A stretch of DNA of 64,000 bases from Apiotrichum sp. Y4204. Lineage: Eukaryota > Basidiomycota > Tremellomycetes > Trichosporonales > Trichosporonaceae. The stretch covers positions 1 to 64,000 of the forward strand of contig JAMYHL010000125.1 in assembly GCA_025531455.1 (NCBI GenBank), given 5' to 3'. The position numbers and the translations under genes were made by a program. Positions within the stretch are counted from its first letter, which is position 1. Each line of letters begins with the position of its first letter. The notes beneath the pieces were generated by a model. It ran no database searches. It was given only the letters and a program-made list of their open reading frames with translations, and was not told where the DNA came from. Below are positions 60,183-64,000 of this stretch, piece after piece.

Positions 60183-60685
60183 TGTGGAAGAGGTGTGGGC
60201 GGAGGAGAGAGAGATGGCTACCAATCCGCAATCTGGTGGCGAGAGAGACTTGAGATGTCTGCTCGTGATGGGTGTGCTGCACTGTATGTGATGGAATGGT
60301 TGATGGGCCTCGGGGATGGAGCGGATGCGACTCGAACAAGAGTGCGTTTGTGGGGTTTTAATGGTGCCCCAGGCCCCATTGACAGCTGGTGACCAAGTAT
60401 TAACCGATCACCGATCTCGGAGAGTCGTCACAGATAACCGATTACCGGGTTTGCATTGGTCCTCCATGTGCGTTGCAACGCTCGAGTGCTCGAAATCTCG
60501 AGATTTACTACATGGATCACATTAGAGTTTACGCGTCAAGAGATCAAACTTCCTTTCCATTTCATTTCAAAACTACAACTACCTTGGGACCCGACAGTCA
60601 CTTGCGGGCAACAACCTTCAGGGCCAGCCCCACTATGGAAACACTACACGATATCTCGTTTCAGATCCCCTCCTGCATTGCCCGC
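60183..60685. promoter_or_regulatory. Promoter region of the Zn2Cys6 factor
   Basis: It is 503 bp between the transporter stop and the factor start. Near 60402-60445 ACCG occurs four times (three as ACCGAT or ACCGATT), together with the palindromic CCGATCTCGG element. Confidence 0.5.
60411..60420. promoter_or_regulatory. CCG-N4-CGG element, possible autoregulatory site
   Basis: CCGATCTCGG forms an everted pair of CGG half-sites about 230 bp before the regulator start, in a small group of ACCGAT repeats. The role is inferred from the motif type only. Confidence 0.3.
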
Positions 60686-62234
60686 TTAAACAGAGTTGGA
60701 GTTGTCCGCACAGGACCATGGCTTGCCGCTCTCGGGCTGGTTGATGAGCGCGACGATGGCGCCGTACGTTCCCGCAACGGTGAGGAAGATGCCGGCGGTG
60801 GTGATGAACACGGCTACGCCCATGCCGAGCTTGCGCTTCCAGGTCCGCGTGCCCGTCTCGTAGCGCCAGTTGTCGTGCCAGTACATGAGGCCAAAGGGGA
60901 TCATACACATCATCGGGCAGAAGACGGCACCGATAAACGACACGAGCGAGCCAAAGATGGGGATTGCAGAGGCGATAATGTACGCGACGAACATGCACGT
61001 GAACGTGCAGCTGAGCCAGGTGATCCAATGCGTGGGCGTGTTACTCGCCAGGTGCCGCGAGCCACGGAGTATGCGCACAAAGACGTATTTGGCGGGAAGG
61101 TGGGAGTAGATGGTTAGGGTGACAAAGAGACCGGGAATGGCCAGCCCGTAGCACACCTGGAGGGTGTCAGTACTAATGTTTCGGTCAAGACACTGTTTTC
61201 ACTCCTCTACTTACGCGTTTCATAAGAGTACCCGCACTTCCGAGGGCTGGGTAGGCGACGTACTGCCCGCAGTAGGCGTACACGACGAGGCCGATAATGA
61301 GGTACGTGACGGTGACAAAGATTTGTGCCGAGAACATGGAGCGATTGTACATGCGGGGGTCGCGCATCTCGCTGATGATGCCAAAGTATGTCGGTGTGGC
61401 GCTCGCGGCGAAGATGACGGAAGCGACGGCGCTGATAGCCTCGGCAAAGGTTGGAGAGCCGAAGACAAAGATTTCCTTGTCCCACGGGCCGGTCTGGGGG
61501 GCTTCGGCGGGGCGATCCTGGACGCCGACCGAAATGGTGAGGGTCACGATTGCGGCCATGATGCTGATCATGCCAAACCAACCGAGCCAGGTGATCTGGC
61601 CCAGGGTGCGGATACTTGCGAGTCCGAAACCGACAGCTGCCGAGACAACGATAAAGACCGCCGTGCATGTCGCATGCAGCGAGATGGCGTTGAGCGCAGT
61701 CGCGATCGAGACAATGCCGGAACCACAGACAAAGATCATGTCTGGCGTCAGTGGAGAGCGCAGAGTACGCAGACTCACAGATGGTGAAGCATACAGCCAG
61801 GACCTCTTCTCCAACCCGACCAAACATTACCCGCCCAATGTCCGGGTATCCGTACACGTTGGGGTGGTTGAGTTTGAACCGGCCAACGACCCAGTCGGAC
61901 CAGGTGACCATGGACTGGATGACCACGATGACAATAATGCCCGGCACGATGCCAAGTGTCTGGAACATAAAGGGGATCGAGAGAACGCCGAGGCCGACAT
62001 TGGCCTTGCCCATCAACACCATGGATCCGATCCATCCGACCTGTCGTGTGAGCTCAGCCCAGACTATGCACTTACATTACGGTAGTCGGGCCCGTCATCG
62101 TTCAGCTCGCCGAACACGGCGTCGTGGACGTGCCCGTCCACGGGAGTGACGCTTACTTCCGTTTCGTACTTGGCCGCCATGTCGACCTTGTTCTCCTTGT
62201 GCTCAAAGGTGTCCGTGTGCAGATCTTTGGCCAT
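60686..62234 (-). CDS. AAAP-family amino-acid transporter (MTR-like)
   Basis: Four exons (introns of 35, 37 and 58 nt) give exactly 472 residues. It is a plasma-membrane amino acid/H+ symporter of the amino acid/auxin permease family, close in type to Neurospora MTR. The cytosolic N-terminus (MAKDLHTDTFEHKENKVDM) leads to VGWIGSMVLMGKANVGLGVLS, the typical first membrane helix. Further helices include GIIVIVVIQSMVTWSDW, YMIFVCGSGIVSIA, ITWLGWFGMISIMAAIV, PTYFGIISEMRDPRMY, VTYLIIGLVVYAYCGQYV and IIASAIPIFGSLVSFIGAV: about eleven in all. Specificity (neutral, aromatic or imino acids) cannot be read from sequence. It lies between the Zn2Cys6 gene and the proline dehydrogenase-like gene on the same strand, which suggests import of the amino acid that the cluster degrades. 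Confidence 0.92.
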
Positions 62235-62400
62235 GGTTGTGGCTGGAAGATATGGATGTATGTTATCTTGTCGATGATGATGGGCGTGTACATAAGCCGG
62301 TGAGGGGCTCCATGTGTGGCGCCGTATAAAGGGAATCTAGATCCTAGATAACGCGGCAAATCTCGGCAGTAGAGCAACTATCAGAGCATTGTTTGTCTGA

Positions 62401-62419
62401 TGCCGAGCTTTGCCGAGCT
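62401..62419. promoter_or_regulatory. Direct repeat TGCCGAGCT, two copies
   Basis: Two perfect copies of TGCCGAGCT start 10 bp apart, one helical turn, each with a CCG triplet, immediately beside the 9-bp inverted repeat. They are candidate same-face binding sites. Confidence 0.35.
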
Positions 62420-62457
62420 GGTTCCGAAGTTTGCCAGGCGCGGCCAAGCGGAACCAG
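62418..62457. promoter_or_regulatory. 9-bp perfect inverted repeat with CCG/CGG ends
   Basis: CTGGTTCCG (62418-62426) and CGGAACCAG (62449-62457) are perfect inverted copies separated by 22 bp, about 185-220 bp upstream of the transporter start. The inner ends are CCG and CGG, as in Zn2Cys6 half-sites. It is a candidate operator for the neighbouring regulator. Confidence 0.4.
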
Positions 62458-62794
62458 GGAATGTTGTGGGGAAATGAATTCGGGCTCTCGTTAACCGTCG
62501 CTATTGTTCATGTGCTCAACAAGCTCATACCCTTGGGCCCGTCATTGTTCAGTACATTGTTTTGCGACGCCGCTTATCTCGCTATGATGATGAGTACAGT
62601 ACGACGAGTACTGTAGAAACGTAGGAAGGGTGGTGGATCTCAGTGGCAGCAGTCTGTAACCGCCACACGGAACGTAACCGCCAAAGGACATGACCGCCAG
62701 GAAACGCGACAGATGACGAGCATGACCAGGAATCCAGAATGGAATGGCCATCAAGCATCGAAAGCAGTCTTACATTATGCATACCAGGCAATAT

Positions 62795-64000
62795 TTACAC
62801 CTCGCTACGGTAGAAGGGGACATAACGGCGGCAGAGCTCACGGCCGAGCCGCTTCCTTTCCGCAATGGCACCGCCGCGGCCCTCCATCACGGTCTTGTTC
62901 TCGGCCGCGCGGCGCGAGAGATTCGGGAGCGCATGCTGGAGCGTGCCGTATGTGGCGGACTGGCATGAGCTAGGTAGTTGTGCAATTAGGAAACCGAAAG
63001 GTACATACTTTGCAGACGACCGGGAGCCCTGTCGTCGTGACCACCTTGGCGGCGACGCGGTTTGTGAGCCCGTCTTTCATTCCTGTCCCGTCAGTGAAGA
63101 CCTCGGCTGCGCATTATACGCACCATAGATCTGGGCGAATGCAACTCTGTTTGCAGCGTAGTCGTCGAGCACCAGCTTTCCACGGTCCTCGCGGGCCAGA
63201 CCCAGCCGGTCCAGCAGGGTAATAGCCTGCTCAACGCTGACCTCGTTATGCGTCGCAAAGATGACCGCGACGTCGGCAGCGGCGGGGTCGTCCCGGCGTT
63301 TCCTGACCGCCTCGAGGGCGAGCGCCATGGCAGCCTCGTACGACTCGTCTGTCTCGTGTTTCGTGTCCCAGACGGGGGGCGGGCCGTTCTTGTTTAGTTT
63401 GGCCCACCGTGCCCGCTCATACGGCATGTATGCCCCGCGCACCTGTTTAAAGATGAGCTTGTACCCGCCCTCGCGGGCACGCTCAATTTGGCTCGCTACC
63501 AGATCCGTGTTACGCCGGAGATACGCCTGGAAGGACGCGCACACTACCGCTGGGCCAGGACCAGCGTTGAACTCGCGCATCAGCTGCTCGGTCATCACGT
63601 CCACTGCAGGCTGGTACCACGACTGCTCGGCGTCGACAATGATTCGCACGGCGTACTTTTGTCCGTAACGCATAAACCCCTGCAGATGAGCGTACACGTC
63701 CTTGAGCGCCGCAATGTCCTGCTGTCAGCGACGGTAGGGTAAGAGGTTGTCGTACCTCGGCAGCGAGACCCTCCCCCTGCATGAGTCGCTCAAAGTCGCC
63801 GTCCTGTGGAATGCCGGGATAATACGCATCTCGCGTCCGCCTGCTGGTGACGAGCTCGCTGGCACGCACCATCGTCCTGGGATCCGGCACGAGCCCCGAG
63901 ATCTTGGTGCGCACCCAGCAGCGGGTATCCCCTGCACGCGCCTCGGCATCGGTACTCCGCGCCATGCCAAACTTTCCCACCGTCTCAATGGCGTGCAGCG
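62795..64000 (-). CDS. PUT1: Proline dehydrogenase family enzyme, possible hydroxyproline dehydrogenase (5' end outside window)
   Basis: Four exons are visible (64000-63756, 63718-63124, 63082-63009, 62959-62795), giving 358 residues plus a partial codon; the N-terminus lies beyond the right edge. The fold is the FAD-dependent PRODH barrel of mitochondria, which oxidises (hydroxy)proline and passes electrons to quinone. Visible motifs: IIVDAEQSWYQPAVD, ASFQAYLRRN, KLIFKQVRGAYMPYER, VIFATHNE, IYGMKDGLT and the substrate-binding LSRRAAEN with both carboxylate-binding Arg. In the spliced model the sequence before it is CKSATYG, where PRODH normally has KYVPYG: the conserved Tyr becomes Ser (codon 62957-62959). 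That Tyr (540 in E. coli PutA) selects proline over hydroxyproline, and human hydroxyproline dehydrogenase has Ser there. The residue follows an intron junction, so the call depends on that splice. Confidence 0.92.

Larger units (their letters stand above)
62235..62794. promoter_or_regulatory. Promoter region of the amino-acid transporter
   Basis: It is 560 bp between two minus-strand cluster genes. It holds a 9-bp inverted repeat and a 9-bp direct repeat about 170-220 bp before the transporter start. No gene is seen. Confidence 0.5.

Noticed and set aside
63978..63980. Start codon for the proline dehydrogenase inside the window
   Set aside because: The frame runs open to the window edge, and the triplet here is GTG. 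The conserved N-terminal part of the family is missing, so the gene starts beyond position 64000.

Overview
This window is nuclear DNA of a filamentous or yeast-like basidiomycete, most likely a tremellomycete of the Trichosporonales type. The sequence shows high G+C, dense genes, many very short introns (mostly 33-60 nt) with CTGAC or CTAAC branch-like motifs just before the acceptor, and a fungal gene set (velvet, betaine-lipid synthase, TOK channel, Zn2Cys6 factor). I read 18 protein genes and rebuilt exon-intron structures by hand. For most multi-exon models the summed exon length is an exact multiple of three. The order placement is inference.

Layout. Positions 1 to about 14,025 hold no gene I can support: a gene desert with many short tandem repeats and homopolymer runs. 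It ends at a velvet-domain regulator (+, 14026-16325). Next come a GNAT acetyltransferase with a tiny ORF 20 bp upstream (-), betaine-lipid synthase BTA1 (-), proteasome ATPase RPT3 (-), elongation factor ELF1 (+, sharing a 214-bp promoter region with RPT3), a stand-alone REV1-like BRCT protein (-), the mRNA-export subunit THO2 (+), a TOK-type two-pore potassium channel (-), an unknown coiled-coil protein (-), an F-box-like protein (+), the SNARE VTI1 (-) and the MO25-family protein HYM1 (+). This middle block is mostly housekeeping.

The right third is metabolic: an MFS sugar-type transporter (+), a FAD amine oxidase of the fructosyl-amino-acid/sarcosine oxidase family (-), a very large tail-anchored unknown protein (-), and then four consecutive minus-strand genes: a DapA/HOGA-family aldolase, a Zn2Cys6 transcription factor, an AAAP amino-acid transporter and a proline-dehydrogenase-family enzyme cut by the right edge. 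In the predicted spliced product this last enzyme has Ser where proline dehydrogenases keep an active-site Tyr, a change known from hydroxyproline dehydrogenases. Transporter, first enzyme (hydroxyproline dehydrogenase), last enzyme (4-hydroxy-2-oxoglutarate aldolase) and a regulator together suggest a fungal (hydroxy)proline catabolic gene cluster, loosely like the Aspergillus prn cluster but built from different parts. This is the most interesting hypothesis here. Its main caveat is that the key Ser lies on a predicted splice junction.
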